The notes beneath the pieces were generated by a model. It saw only the letters and a list, made by a program, of their open reading frames with translations, searched no databases and was not told where the DNA came from. Positions 31,221-42,302 of a stretch of 64,000 nt of DNA are shown here, in pieces. Made by a program: the position numbers and the translations under genes. How positions within the stretch are numbered: the stretch's first letter is position 1; every line of letters starts with the position of its first letter. The stretch is taken from NCBI GenBank assembly GCA_009823505.1, contig VZQC01000568.1, positions 73,437 to 137,436 on the forward strand. The letters run 5' to 3'. Source of the stretch: Rhizomys pruinosus. Taxonomy: Eukaryota > Chordata > Mammalia > Rodentia > Spalacidae.

Positions 31221-31470
31221 TTGTATCTCTCCGCATATGAGGTGCTGCAGGCTGAGCCAGGGCTTGATGAGTCAGGCAAGCCCTCTACCCACGGGGCCAC
31301 CCGACCAGTCCTCAGTGGTAGAATCTTTTGTAGCATGCACAGGCTTTGGGCTTGCCCTGCAGCAAAGAAAGAAAGCAGGGGGCGGGGGTGGGGGTAGGGA
31401 GAGGAGGAAGGGGGAAGGGAGCAGGATCACACTCCACCCATCAACATATATAATTACTGTGCCAATTATA
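31221..31470. other. Unassigned DNA
   Basis: A purine-rich patch (ggggcgggggtgggggtagg) at 31381-31423 is notable. Otherwise no repeat or gene. Confidence 0.35.
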
Positions 31471-31471
31471 A

Positions 31472-31718
31472 ATTTTTTTTTATTTTATTTATTTCTGTAT
31501 GTGTATCAACGTACTGTCTGCATGCAGGTCTGTGCACCCGTGTCGTGCAATGCCCCGGAGGTCAGAAGAGGGTGTCGGATTCCCCTGGAACTGGAGTTCT
31601 CCTGGAATTGGAGTTTCAGACGGTTCTTGGCTGCCATGTGGGTGCTGGGGATCGAACCCCGGTCCTCTGCAAGAGCGGTCGGCGGCGCTCTTAACCGCTA
31701 GGCCATCTCTCCAGCCCC
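31472..31718 (-). mobile_element. Full-length B2/B3-type SINE, duplicated subfamily, antisense
   Basis: Read on the minus strand it has the ggggctggagagatggccta head, an intact B box and both 17-bp segments. It is the only full-length antisense member of the duplicated subfamily in the window. Confidence 0.95.
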
Positions 31719-31904
31719 ATAAATATTTTTTAAATAAAGGAGCTAGAAACCAAAGCATTTCTATGGGCCCCTAAATGTCATTGCCCCTAGTAAGCCATGG
31801 AGGGCTTAGCCTCGGGTGGGGCCTGGGTGCAGTGTGGGACTGGAGTGTGAGCCACAGTCCCATGTCACATGTCCTGTTCCCCCACTCCCACCCCAGGGGC
31901 TTCC

Positions 31905-32046
31905 TGTGTAAATCAGAGCAAATTCCTTAACATTTCTGGGCCTTGATTTCTGACTATGAAGTGAGTGTAAGTCATTCTGGCCATCATAGAGACCGGATGA
32001 GGATTAAATGTGGCAAGAAAATGACCAGTCCAGCATGGCACTCAGT
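31905..32046 (+). mobile_element. MIR SINE, ancient
   Basis: ttcttaacatttctgggcct-like start (31921), then gatgaggattaaatgtggca. Diverged. Confidence 0.55.
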
Positions 32047-33230
32047 TGGCAAGATTAGCGGTCACAATCAGCACTTGCAGAGAACGGGAATTCGTGGGGA
32101 CAGAGAGCAGGGCAGGGCCACCTGCTGTTCCTGCTTCTGCCCTGGAGAGGCCCAGGACACCTCCAGGCTCCCTCACACTGCCCAGACAGCTGCGGCTTCT
32201 GGGTCCAGTGCTTCCTGTTATAGTGCAGACAGCGTTAAGATGGTCCCACCACGACCCACAAACAAACCAGCCACATGGAAAGCCCCAACTCTCGGGCTCC
32301 CCCGCTAACCAACAGGATTCTCTTCTGGAGGAGCACTCCAAAATAGTTCAGATGAGACTTGGGCTGATCCGAGCACATCATGACTGGAAGTCAAAAGCCC
32401 ACCATCCTTATCTTCTTTGTTTAAACTGAGCACTCCAAAATGAGGGCTGGGAGCCCTCTAAGAAGCATAGACCCTCCCCTGGGGGGGGGGAGTGGATCTC
32501 AGTTTCCAGGGTCCCCTCTCCACTTGTGGAGAACTGTTTTCTTTCTATGTGAAGGCAGAATGTAAGTAAATAATCATCTTTAAATTAAAAACTTGTCTGC
32601 TTGTTGCTCTGTGCTGGTTTGATATTTTTCTTGCCTTTTAATTCTTTATTTGGCTGAGAAAATGAGCCCAACCCCTGGACAGTGACCATCCTCAAATTCG
32701 TGCCCCCTAACAACTCCCGGCCTCTCCTGAGCTCCCCAGAGCCTGAATGTCCGAAAGGATCACCCTGTTTGATAATCATCTGTTTACATCTCTCTCCTTG
32801 GTTGGAAGGTAGGCCCGACACTGGGTTCTGGCCCCAACCTCTGCCCCGCCTCTCAGGCATGTTGGCAGTCCATGAATGAGGGCAGATTTCTTCACTGTTG
32901 ACTTGGTTCTGGAATCTCTCTTCTCACGCCTGTTTCAAACAGGTTCCTGATGTATGCACCCAATTAGAGATTCAACCTCAGCAAAGGTGCCATGTGGCAT
33001 GAAAGACTGAGAAACTGGGGGCTGTTTCCAAGATGGGCAAATACCTGGGGATTAATTTGATGAACACACCTGGGTTTCCAGGTAGCTGTTCCTGAATGGG
33101 TGAAGGGCTGATCATTCTTACAGGCTTGAGATCAAAGGGAAGATGGAGCTGGCACCTCTGATTGTCCTGCCTGTGGGACATTTGTCACCAACCTTATCAC
33201 TTCTTAGTCCCTGTGCTGGATATCTTTTTT
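32047..33230. other. Repeat-poor stretch, about 1.2 kb
   Basis: No repeat family or coding region is recognised. Two overlapping open frames at 31943-32429 lack features of a real protein. A G-run occurs at 32477-32489. Confidence 0.35.
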
Positions 33231-33232
33231 TT

Positions 33233-33332
33233 GGGGGGGGGTCTTTTTGAGACAGGGTCTCCCTGTAGCTCTGGCTGTCCTGGAACTCAGTCTATAGACC
33301 AGGCTGGCCTTGAACTCACAGACATCCGCCTG
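33233..33332 (-). mobile_element. B1 SINE, antisense, 5'-truncated
   Basis: It runs from tttttgagacagggtctccc to cacagacatccgcctg. The flanks repeat tgtgctggatatcttt (33214-33229 and 33332-33347), a target duplication that shows it inserted near the end of the neighbouring hAT-like element. Confidence 0.9.
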
Positions 33333-33740
33333 TGCTGGATATCTTTAGTGTCAACTTGACACACCTAGTTTGAGGGAGACTCAACTGGGGAATTGCCTCC
33401 ATTGGAATACCCTGTGGCCACATCTCTGGGGCATCCTCTTGATGGCTGAGTGATATGGGAGGGCCCAGCCTACTATGAGCAGTACCACCCCTGAGCAGGT
33501 TGTTCTGTATTGTATAAGAAGGCAGGCTGAGCATGGGCCAGGGGAGCAAGCCACTAAGCAGCATTTCTCCGTGGCCTGTGCTTCAGCTCCTGCCTCCAGG
33601 TTCCTGCCCTGAGTTCCTACCTTGAGCTCCCTTAGTGATAACTGTGACCTGGGAGATGTAAGACAAATAAACCCTTTCCTCCCCAAGTTGGTATTGGTCA
33701 GAATGCTTTGTCACAGCACTGAAAGCAGACTAGAACAGTC
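33332..33740 (-). mobile_element. hAT-like non-autonomous element (URR1-like), copy 4, antisense
   Basis: The left end tatctttagtgtcaacttga and the right end gctttgtcacagcactgaaa are the complements of the ends of the copies at 15.8, 30.5 and 41.9 kb. Similarity to the copy at 30475-30890 extends over nearly the whole length. Confidence 0.65.
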
Positions 33741-33894
33741 CCTGAACACTGACTTTATTTCTTTTCCTTCCCCAGGTTCCCCCATGTCACTGATGTCACC
33801 TATGGTGTTTTCATGGGACCTCTGTCACCTGTTCCCTAGGAATGGCCAGTGAACTGCTTCCTGGAAGTGACTTTTCCTAGGGGCACACAAACTT

Positions 33895-36800
33895 CCAGGC
33901 CCTCACTGTCCACACTAGCATGCCCTCACACATCCCAGACACTCACTGTCCATGCTAGTGTGCCCTCACACATCCCAGACCCTCACTGTCCATGCTAGTG
34001 TGCCCTCACACATCCCAGACCCTCACTGTCCACACTAGCATGCCCTCACACATCCCAGACCCTCACTGTCCATGCTAGCATGCCCTCACACATCCCAGAC
34101 CCTCACTGTCCATGCCAGCGTGCCCTCACACATCCCAGACCCTCACTGTCCATGCTAGCGTGCCCTCACACATCCCAGACCCTCACTGTCCATGCTAGCG
34201 TGCCCTCACACATCCCAGACCCTCACTGTCCATGCCAGCGTGCCCTCACACATCCCAGACCCTCACTGTCCATGCTAGCATGCCCTCACACATCCCAGAC
34301 CCTCACTGTCCATGCTAGCATGCCCTCACACATCCCAGACCCTCACTGTCCACGCTAGCGTGCCCTCACACATCCCAGACCCTCACTGTCCATGCTAGCA
34401 TGCCCTCACACATCCCAGACCCTCACTGTCCATGCTAGCATGCCCTCACACATCCCAGACCCTCACTGTCCATGCTAGCATGCCCTCACACATCCCAGAC
34501 CCTCACTGTCCATGCTAGCATGCCCTCACACATCCCAGACCCTCACTGTCCATGCTAGCATGCCCTCACACATCCCAGACCCTCACTGTCCATGCTAGCA
34601 TGCCCTCACACATCCCAGACCCTCACTGTCCATGCTAGCATGCCCTCACACATCCCAGACCCTCACTGTCCATGCTAGCATGCCCTCACACATCCCAGAC
34701 CCTCACTGTCCATGCTAGCATGCCCTCACACATCCCAGACCCTCACTGTCCATGCTAGCATGCCCTCACACATCCCAGACCCTCACTGTCCATGCTAGCA
34801 TGCCCTCACACATCCCAGACCCTCACTGTCCATGCTAGCATGCCCTCACACATCCCAGACCCTCACTGTCCATGCTAGCATGCCCTCACACATCCCAGAC
34901 CCTCACTGTCCATGCTAGCATGCCCTCACACATCCCAGACCCTCACTGTCCATGCTAGCATGCCCTCACACATCCCAGACCCTCACTGTCCATGCTAGCA
35001 TGCCCTCACACATCCCAGACCCTCACTGTCCATGCTAGCATGCCCTCACACATCCCAGACCCTCACTGTCCATGCTAGCATGCCCTCACACATCCCAGAC
35101 CCTCACTGTCCACGCTAGCATGCCCTCACACATCCCAGACCCTCACTGTCCACGCTAGCATGCCCTCACACATCCCAGACCCTCACTGTCCATGCTAGCA
35201 TGCCCTCACACATCCCAGACCCTCACTGTCCATGCTAGCATGCCCTCACACATCCCAGACCCTCACTGTCCATGCTAGCATGCCCTCACACATCCCAGAC
35301 CCTCACTGTCCACGCTAGCGTGCCCTCACACATCCCAGACCCTCACTGTCCATGCTAGCGTGCCCTCACACATCCCAGACCCTCACTGTCCATGCTAGCA
35401 TGCCCTCACACATTGCAGACCCTCACTGTCCACGTTAGCGTGCCCTCACACATCGCAGACCCTCACTGTCCACACTAGTGTGCCCTCACACATCCCAGAC
35501 CCTCACTGTCCACGCTAGCATGCCCTCACACATCCCAGACCCTCACTGTCCACGCCAGCGTGCCCTCACACATCCCAGACCCTCACTGTCCACGCTAGCA
35601 TGCCCTCACACATCGCAGACCCTCACTGTCCACGCTAGCGTGCCCTCACACATCCCAGACCCTCACTGTCCATGCCAGCGTGCCCTCACACATCCCAGAC
35701 CCTCACTGTCCACGCTAGCATGCCCTCATACATTGCAGACCCTCACTGTCCACGCATGCCCTTACATATCCCAGACCCTCACGGTCCACGCTAGCATGCC
35801 CTTACATATCCCAGACCCTCACTGTCCATGCTAGCGTGCCCTTACACATTGCAGACCCTCACTGTCCATGCTAGAATGCCCTCACACATCCCAGACCCTC
35901 ACTGTCCACGCTAGTGTGCCCTCACACATCCCAGACCCTCACTGTCCACGCTAGTGTGCCCTCACACATCCCAGACCCTCACTGTCCATGCCAGCATGCC
36001 CTCACACATCCCAGACCCTCACTGTCCATGCTAGCATGCCCTCACACATCCCAGACCCTCACTGTCCACGCTAGTGTGCCCTCACACATCCCAGACCCTC
36101 ACTGTCCATGCTAGTGTGCCCTCACACATCTCAGACCCTCACTGTCCACTCCAGTGTGCCCTCACACATCCCAGACCCTCACTGTCCACGCTAGCATTCC
36201 CTCATACATCCCAGACCCTCACTGTCCATGCCAGCATGCCCTCACACATCCCAGACCCTCACTGTCCACGCTAGTGTGCCTTCACACATCCCAGACCCTC
36301 ACTGTCCATGCTAGTGTGCCCTCACACATCCCAGACCCTCACTGTCCATGATAGCGTGCCCTCACACATCCCAGACCCTCACTGTCCACGCTAGCATGCC
36401 CTCACACATCCCAGATCCTCACTGTCCACGCTAGTGTGCCCTCACACATCCCAGACCCTCACTGTCCATGCTAGTGTGCCCTCACACATCCCAGACCCTC
36501 ACTGTCCACGCTAGTGTGCCCTCACACATCCCAGACCCTCACTGTCCACGCCAGCATGCCCTCACACATCCCAGACCCTCACTGTCCACGCTAGCATGCC
36601 CTCACACATCCCAGACCCTCACTGTCCACGCTAGTGTGCCCTCACACATCCCAGACCCTCACTGTCCACGCTAGCATGCCCTCACACATCCCAGACCCTC
36701 ACTGTCCACGCTAGCGTGCCCTCACACATCCCAGACCCTCACTGTCCACGCTAGTGTGCCCTCACACATCCCAGACCCTCACTGTCCACGCTAGTGTGCC

Positions 36801-37775
36801 CTCACACATCCCAGACCCTCACTGTCCACGCTAGCGTGCCCTCACACATCCCAGACCCTCACTGTCCACGCTAGTGTGCCCTCACACATCCCAGACCCTC
36901 ACTGTCCACGCTAGTGTGCCCTCACACATCCCAGACCCTCACTGTCCACGCTAGTGTGCCCTCACACATCCCAGACCCTCACTGTCCACGCTAGTGTGCC
37001 CTCACACATCCCAGACCCTCACTGTCCACGCTAGCGTGCCCTCACACATCCCAGACCCTCACTGTCCACGCTAGCATGCCCTCACACATCCCAGACCCTC
37101 ACTGTCCATGCTAGCGTGCCCTCACACATCCCAGACCCTCACTGTCCATGCTAGCGTGCCCTCACACATCCCAGACCCTCACTGTCCATGCTAGCGTGCC
37201 CTCACACATCCCAGACCCTCACTGTCCACGCTAGCATGCCCTCACACATCCCAGACCCTCACTGTCCACGCTAGTGTGCCCTCACACATCCCAGACCCTC
37301 ACTGTCCATGCTAGTGTGCCCTCACACATCCCAGACCCTCACTGTCCATGCCAGCATGCCCTCACACATCCCAGACCCTCACTGTCCACGCCAGCGTGCC
37401 CTCACACATCCCAGACCCTCACTGTCCATGGTAGCATGCCCTCACACATCCCAGACCCTCACTGTCCACGCTAGCATGCCATCACACATCCCAGACCCTC
37501 ACTGTCCACGTTAGCATGCCCTCACACATCCCAGACCCTCACTGTCCATGCTAGCGTGCCCTCACACACCCCAGACCCTCACTGTCCACGCTATCGTGCC
37601 CTCACACATCCCAGACCCTCACTGTCCACGCCAGTGTGCCCTCACACATCCCAGACCCTCACTGTCCACACCAGTGTGCCCTCACACATCCCAGACCCTC
37701 ACTGTCCACGCTAGCATGCCATCACACATCCCAGACCCTCACTGTCCACGCTAGCGTGCCCTCACACACCCCAGC
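33895..37775. repeat. 40-bp minisatellite, about 97 copies, 3.9 kb
   Basis: The unit is tgccctcacacatcccagac + cctcactgtccatgctagca. Period is 40 bp throughout with one exception (a 36-bp unit around 35720-35757). Variation is concentrated in three places: ca(c/t)g, c(t/c)ag and tag(c/t)(g/a). Because 40 is not a multiple of three, the frame rotates every unit and the open frames that appear (for example 35478-35834) are composition artefacts. Confidence 0.99.
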
Positions 37776-38200
37776 AGAGCAGACTCGAGGCACGTGACAC
37801 ATTCTGCATCCCTCTCACCCTGATCAGGCCCTTCCATCTCCTGGAGCCTGTGGAGGCTGCTGGGTGCTGTTTCAGGAAGCTCGAGGGATGAGAAGCCACA
37901 GTGGCCTGACAATGGACAGCCCTGCTCCCTGGAAGCCCTGAGAGTCTCTTCTGTAACACTGACTTGGGAGGCATGCAGGTCAGGGTGGCACTCTGGAACC
38001 AAAAACAGTTTCGACCCTGTTTGCACCTAAGGAGATAAGCCTTCTGCCCCCCGCACCCCACTCCCGGAGCATCTGTGGCTCAAAGCCCACACTGCCTTTG
38101 TGTGGTCTGAACCATTCCTGGGGCCACCTGAATAAACACCTACTCAGCCCAGATAAGGAACCCATGACAGACGAAAACAAGAACACCACCACAGTCCAAC
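37776..38200. other. Unassigned DNA
   Basis: No repeat or gene is recognised. It marks a sharp end of the minisatellite. Confidence 0.35.
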
Positions 38201-38350
38201 TCCGTGAACCCATGGGTTTTATTGGGGGTTCTTACAAGAATGTGGGTGAGGGGTTACTTGCAGGAACAGAAAGGACTCAGAGACAGCTGCAACACCAAAG
38301 CCCACCCCACCCCACCCCAACATGTGACAACTCAGGAAAGCAGGAAACCT
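38200..38350 (-). mobile_element. Possible rodent LTR or RMER-type repeat, antisense
   Basis: The phrases gtgggtgaggggttacttgc and gacagctgcaacaccaaagc feel familiar from rodent genomes as a dispersed repeat. The family was not identified, and the boundaries are uncertain. Confidence 0.25.
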
Positions 38351-38854
38351 GAGCACAATGCACACCAACAGGCAGCTTGATAGGCTGGAGACCGCCCTTT
38401 CCGGGTGGCGTTTCCGACTCTTCCAGCCGCTCAGCTTGTCAAGTGTCTCTCAGCAGTTCTTGGCTGAGACACTTGGGAAGGAAACCCTCCCTCTGTGCAC
38501 AGGAGCAACCCCTACTGTTTCTACCTTAAGAGGGGGTGCTAGAAACCTAGTCAGTTTCAGGGACCTCCTGAAGCCACTGAGTTGTCCACTTCCTTTTAGA
38601 ACATTCGGTTGTTCGCATTCCTTTAGAAATCCTGTTTCATTAACCAGCTTTCCTTCAAGATGGAGGGTTTTATCTTGGAGGAAATTACTACGCAGCCACC
38701 ACAATGAATGATCCAGGCTCTGCCCTAATTCCCCTAAATGTTCCTATACTGTGCTTCCAGAGAAACACCTAAAGTGCATGCATCTAAAGTGGTCCATCCC
38801 TGCAGTGCAAGACAGACAAAAGCAATCAATCAACAGAAAGAAGGCAGTGACACA
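38351..38854. other. Unassigned DNA
   Basis: No repeat or gene is recognised. Confidence 0.35.
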
Positions 38855-38864
38855 GGTGTGTGTG

Positions 38865-38947
<83 letters not shown>
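38855..38947. repeat. Compound (GT)n-(GA)n microsatellite
   Basis: A GT tract (38855-38905, one cg interruption) passes directly into a GA tract (38906-38947). Confidence 0.97.
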
Positions 38948-40105
38948 AGGTACCTCACAGGCTCATGCCCAGCACTGAGCATGAGGGAGCTTTTGGGGTT
39001 TCACATTATGCTTTTACTTACCATTTTTTGTATAAATCCGCACCTTCTGTTCATGATGACTGTACCTTACTATACACATGTTAAGCCTCCTTAAGAAAAA
39101 AGGCAAACTGTCTGCTTTTATTTGGCAAACCAGAACAACTGGATTCTCTGTTGGTATCCCAAAGACATCTCTTTTCCTGAAGTCCCTGGGATCCCACCCA
39201 CCACCTTCCATTCCTGGTCCCTCCTGCTGAAACGCTATGACAAGACTCAAGTATGAACTCAGCTCTGGAAGGAAGCTTTCCTCTGTGACCTGGAGCTCCT
39301 GAGCATTTCTCTGGGGATCTCTTTTTTGTGGGCTTTGTTTCTCCTTGCCTGATTTCTCCTAGTGGACCCAAGCTCCTTGAGGTGGGAGACTCATCTCTGA
39401 TTCACAGAAATCTGGTCCATGGACAGAACTGGAAAGGAAAGGGGACAGCCCCTGGCTTCCTAGGCCATCTCAGCTGGGGCTCTCCCACAGGTGACTGGTG
39501 GATTCTAATCGTGATCGATGGCTTCCCTGCTATCCCTAGCCCCAGATCTCCGCCCTGGTTAGGTTTAGGGATTTGGGGTATGGTGACTTGGTAAGGCATT
39601 CAGTGCTCCAAACAAACACTCTTCAAAGGTCTCATGAGAAAAAAAATAAGAGGAATAAAGAAAGGGAGGGACCGAGAAGTGACATGAGAACAACTGTGCC
39701 AGCCAGGAAGTATGGGGTGCGGTCCACTCGCATCTATCTAAGATTCTGTATGGGGCTCTGTCCTGTGTGCAGAGGAGCAATCCTTCCTGCTTTTGTCTTA
39801 GGAGAGAGAGTAGGCCCATCTCTAGGCACCAAATGAACCGGATCTTGGTATTCAGACAGCTGTCACCTCTGAATTTATACATACATGACAAAGCAGCCCT
39901 TCAAAATGCAAAATGATGCATTAGCTTCACGTGCAGTCCTTGCAAAATGTGTGCTCTAATACATAGACTCATCACCCACCCTAGGTAGGGCCTGGGCTTG
40001 GGGGAAACAGGCATTCAAAAGAAGTAGAACTTTCCTCTTCTGTCTCTTACAAGTTTGGAAGCCATGTGACATGTTTTCAGGATGTACTCTGAAGCATCAA
40101 CTACA
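38948..40105. other. Repeat-poor stretch, about 1.15 kb
   Basis: No repeat or coding exon is recognised. Overlapping open frames on both strands (for example 39565-39891 minus and 39573-39836 plus) cancel each other as evidence. Confidence 0.35.
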
Positions 40106-40109
40106 ACTA

Positions 40110-40328
40110 GAAAAAGCTAGAAATGGCTTGGAAATCCATCTCAGAAAGACATACCAATGAAACAGCACAGTCATCCCAAAGGATATAATACGGCAACTTA
40201 ACAGACAACTAGGCCATGTGTGTCCACATTAGCAGACTACAAATACATGTATTGAGAAGAATCAAAATGTTGAATGCTGCATATAGCAAAATGCCATTTA
40301 TGCAAACACAAACCTGATGAAAACAGTG
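40110..40328 (+). mobile_element. Old LINE-1/HAL1-like 3' fragment
   Basis: The order aatacggcaacttaacagac, then aatcaaaatgttgaatgctg and aaaatgccatttatgcaaac is that of old L1/HAL1 3' ends. Diverged and non-coding. Confidence 0.6.
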
Positions 40329-40332
40329 CTCT

Positions 40333-40494
40333 AGGGGCCGATGAGAGGGCTCAGTGGGTAAAGGTGCTTGCTGCTAAGCCCAACGACCTAAGTTCAATCC
40401 CCAGGACCCATTGGGTAGAAGGAGAGAATAAATTCTCAAAAGTTGTTTTCTGACCTCCACACACGTTGTGACATGTATGTGTGTATGTGTTAAT
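40333..40494 (+). mobile_element. Old tRNA-derived SINE (B3-related)
   Basis: The head ggggccgatgagagggctca and B box gttcaatccccaggacccat are present. The tail has ctgacctccacacacgttgt. Confidence 0.75.
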
Positions 40495-40807
40495 CCATGT
40501 GTGCAGGTACAGGTGTGTGAGTGCATGTGAAGATGACAGCAGGTGTGCAAAGTCTACAGGACAATCTTGGGTGTCATTCCACAGGTGCTGTCCACATCGT
40601 TTTCTGAGACAAAGTCTCATTGGCCTGGAACACACCAAGTTGACTAGTTTTGTTAACCAGCAAGCCCCAGTGATCAGCCTGTCTCTGCTGTGCCCCCGGC
40701 ACTGGGATGACAAGAACATGACACCTACCTGGGGGTGTGGGGGATGGACCTCAGGTCCCCACGCTTGGGCAGCAAGTACTGTGACAACTGAACCATCTCC
40801 TCAGCCC
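40495..40807 (-). mobile_element. B4 composite SINE, antisense
   Basis: The antisense head lies at about 40740-40807 (actgaaccatctcctcagcc). The body includes ttctgagacaaagtctcat and the diagnostic complement aaccagcaagccccagtgat. It meets the preceding plus-strand SINE tail-to-tail. Confidence 0.65.
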
Positions 40808-40810
40808 CTA

Positions 40811-41595
40811 AGAGCATCTTGTCTAAAGTTTTCCACCAGACCTCTCTCTGGGAGATGAGAAGAAACCAGGATGAGACTATCAAAGGGGGTTTTATTTTTT
40901 GTATAATTACCACTTTATTTTTAAACACTTGTTTGTTTGTTGCTTGTGCAATGAAGCTTCAGTGAAAGCACTTTTGTAACTAGGAAGCTATGCTCCAAAC
41001 CCATGAGAGGGTCAGTCATGAGTGCTCGGGTGATCAAGGAAGTGATAGACTCAGCCCACAAAGCAGGCAAGGTTGACTGCCCAGCCAACAGCATCTGCAA
41101 CAATAGCTGGAGCTCAGACAGGGAAGAGCTTGCTGGATCCTGGGATCTCCAGGGAGCTGAGAAGTTAGGGACATCCTCGAAAAGCTTGGATAAAAGAGTG
41201 CATAAGAAAGTGGAGTTTCATTAAAATCAGGGAGGCTGCAGGTGCGCAATGGAAAAGCTTGCATTATGAGTGTGTGTGGGGGGTCTCTTTATTCCTTATG
41301 CTTGTTGGGCCCTGGTTTGTGTAAGAAGATTCTGTTATTCAAAGGAATCTATCTCTAGGGGAAAATGGGGCTAGGCAAGTGAAGAACATCTTGATCCAAT
41401 CCTTTAGCCAAATGAACAAGTGATCAAGACTTGGAGCGATGTCTGGGGATCATCATGCTTCATTTCCCACACTGGATTGTGAATTTTTCTGGGACTGGGG
41501 CTAGGACGTGACTTCTCAGAGTCCCAAGTCATAGAACAGTGCAGAATGCCATCTAGCAGTCATTCAGTGAACACTTATCAAAGGAAGCTTGAAAA
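40811..41595. other. Unassigned DNA
   Basis: About 785 bp without recognised repeats. Open frames on both strands at 41003-41264 are not recognised. Confidence 0.35.
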
Positions 41596-41596
41596 A

Positions 41597-41752
41597 AATG
41601 GATGGATGGATGGATGGATGGATGGATGGTGGATGGATGGTGGATGGATGGATGGATGGATGGTGGATGGATGGATGGAGGATGGATGGATGAATGGAGG
41701 GTGGATGAATGGAGGATGGATGGATGGATGGATGGATGGAGGGTGGATGGAT
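41597..41752. repeat. (GGAT)n array, second locus
   Basis: About 155 bp of ggat units with interspersed ggtggat and ggaggat variants. The composition is like that at 12955-13779 but the higher-order pattern differs. Confidence 0.95.
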
Positions 41753-41917
41753 AAAAGAAAATTGTACAAAGGACAAAGAACCAGGACTTTTGGAAGGCCT
41801 GATGCTGGGCTGAGGGTAAGGTTCCAATGGAGAGCTCACCCAGAACTCAAAAGGATCCAGGTTCATTTCCCAGCACTGCAGATATTAAATAAATAAAACA
41901 AATACCTGCTTCTTAGA

Positions 41918-42302
41918 TGGTTTGGTCCTCTATTGCCGTGATAACCCCATTAGCAAAAGCACCTGTGGAGGGCAGGGCTGATGTCAGCCTGCAGCTCCCC
42001 ATCATCATAATATATCACTGAGAATTCAGGGAAGGAACACAAGGCAGGAGCCTAGAGGCCAGAGCTGAGGCAGAAGCTGTGGAGGAACACTGCGTGCTGC
42101 CTTGCTCCTCTGACTTGTGCCCAACCTGCTTTCTTATAGAAACCTCCTGCCTAGGAGTGGCACCTTGCACAATAGACTGAGCTCTCCCACATCACCCAAC
42201 AATCAAGAAAATGTGCCCACCAGCCATCCAGTGGAGGAAATTCCGAAAATGAGCTTCCCACTTCCCGAGTGCACCAAGTTGACCACTAAAGCTCTCTAGC
42301 AT
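41918..42302 (+). mobile_element. hAT-like non-autonomous element (URR1-like), copy 5
   Basis: The opening gtcctctattgccgtgataa and the closing gttgaccactaaagctctct match the other copies. It is the most diverged of the long copies. Confidence 0.55.

Noticed and set aside
30526..33686. Two similar open frames (30526-31014 plus, 33381-33686 minus) suggesting a gene pair
   Set aside because: Both lie in copies of one hAT-like non-coding repeat in opposite orientation. Similarity is due to the shared repeat, and the frames run on into unrelated B1 sequence.
34080..37754. Many open frames with a 40-residue repeat (PHTSQTLTVHAS and relatives)
   Set aside because: The 40-bp DNA unit is not a multiple of three. 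Frames rotate and end wherever a unit carries ctag in frame. All are side effects of the minisatellite.
33895..37775. CRISPR-like array
   Set aside because: There are no unique spacers between repeats. Units are contiguous and the genome is mammalian.
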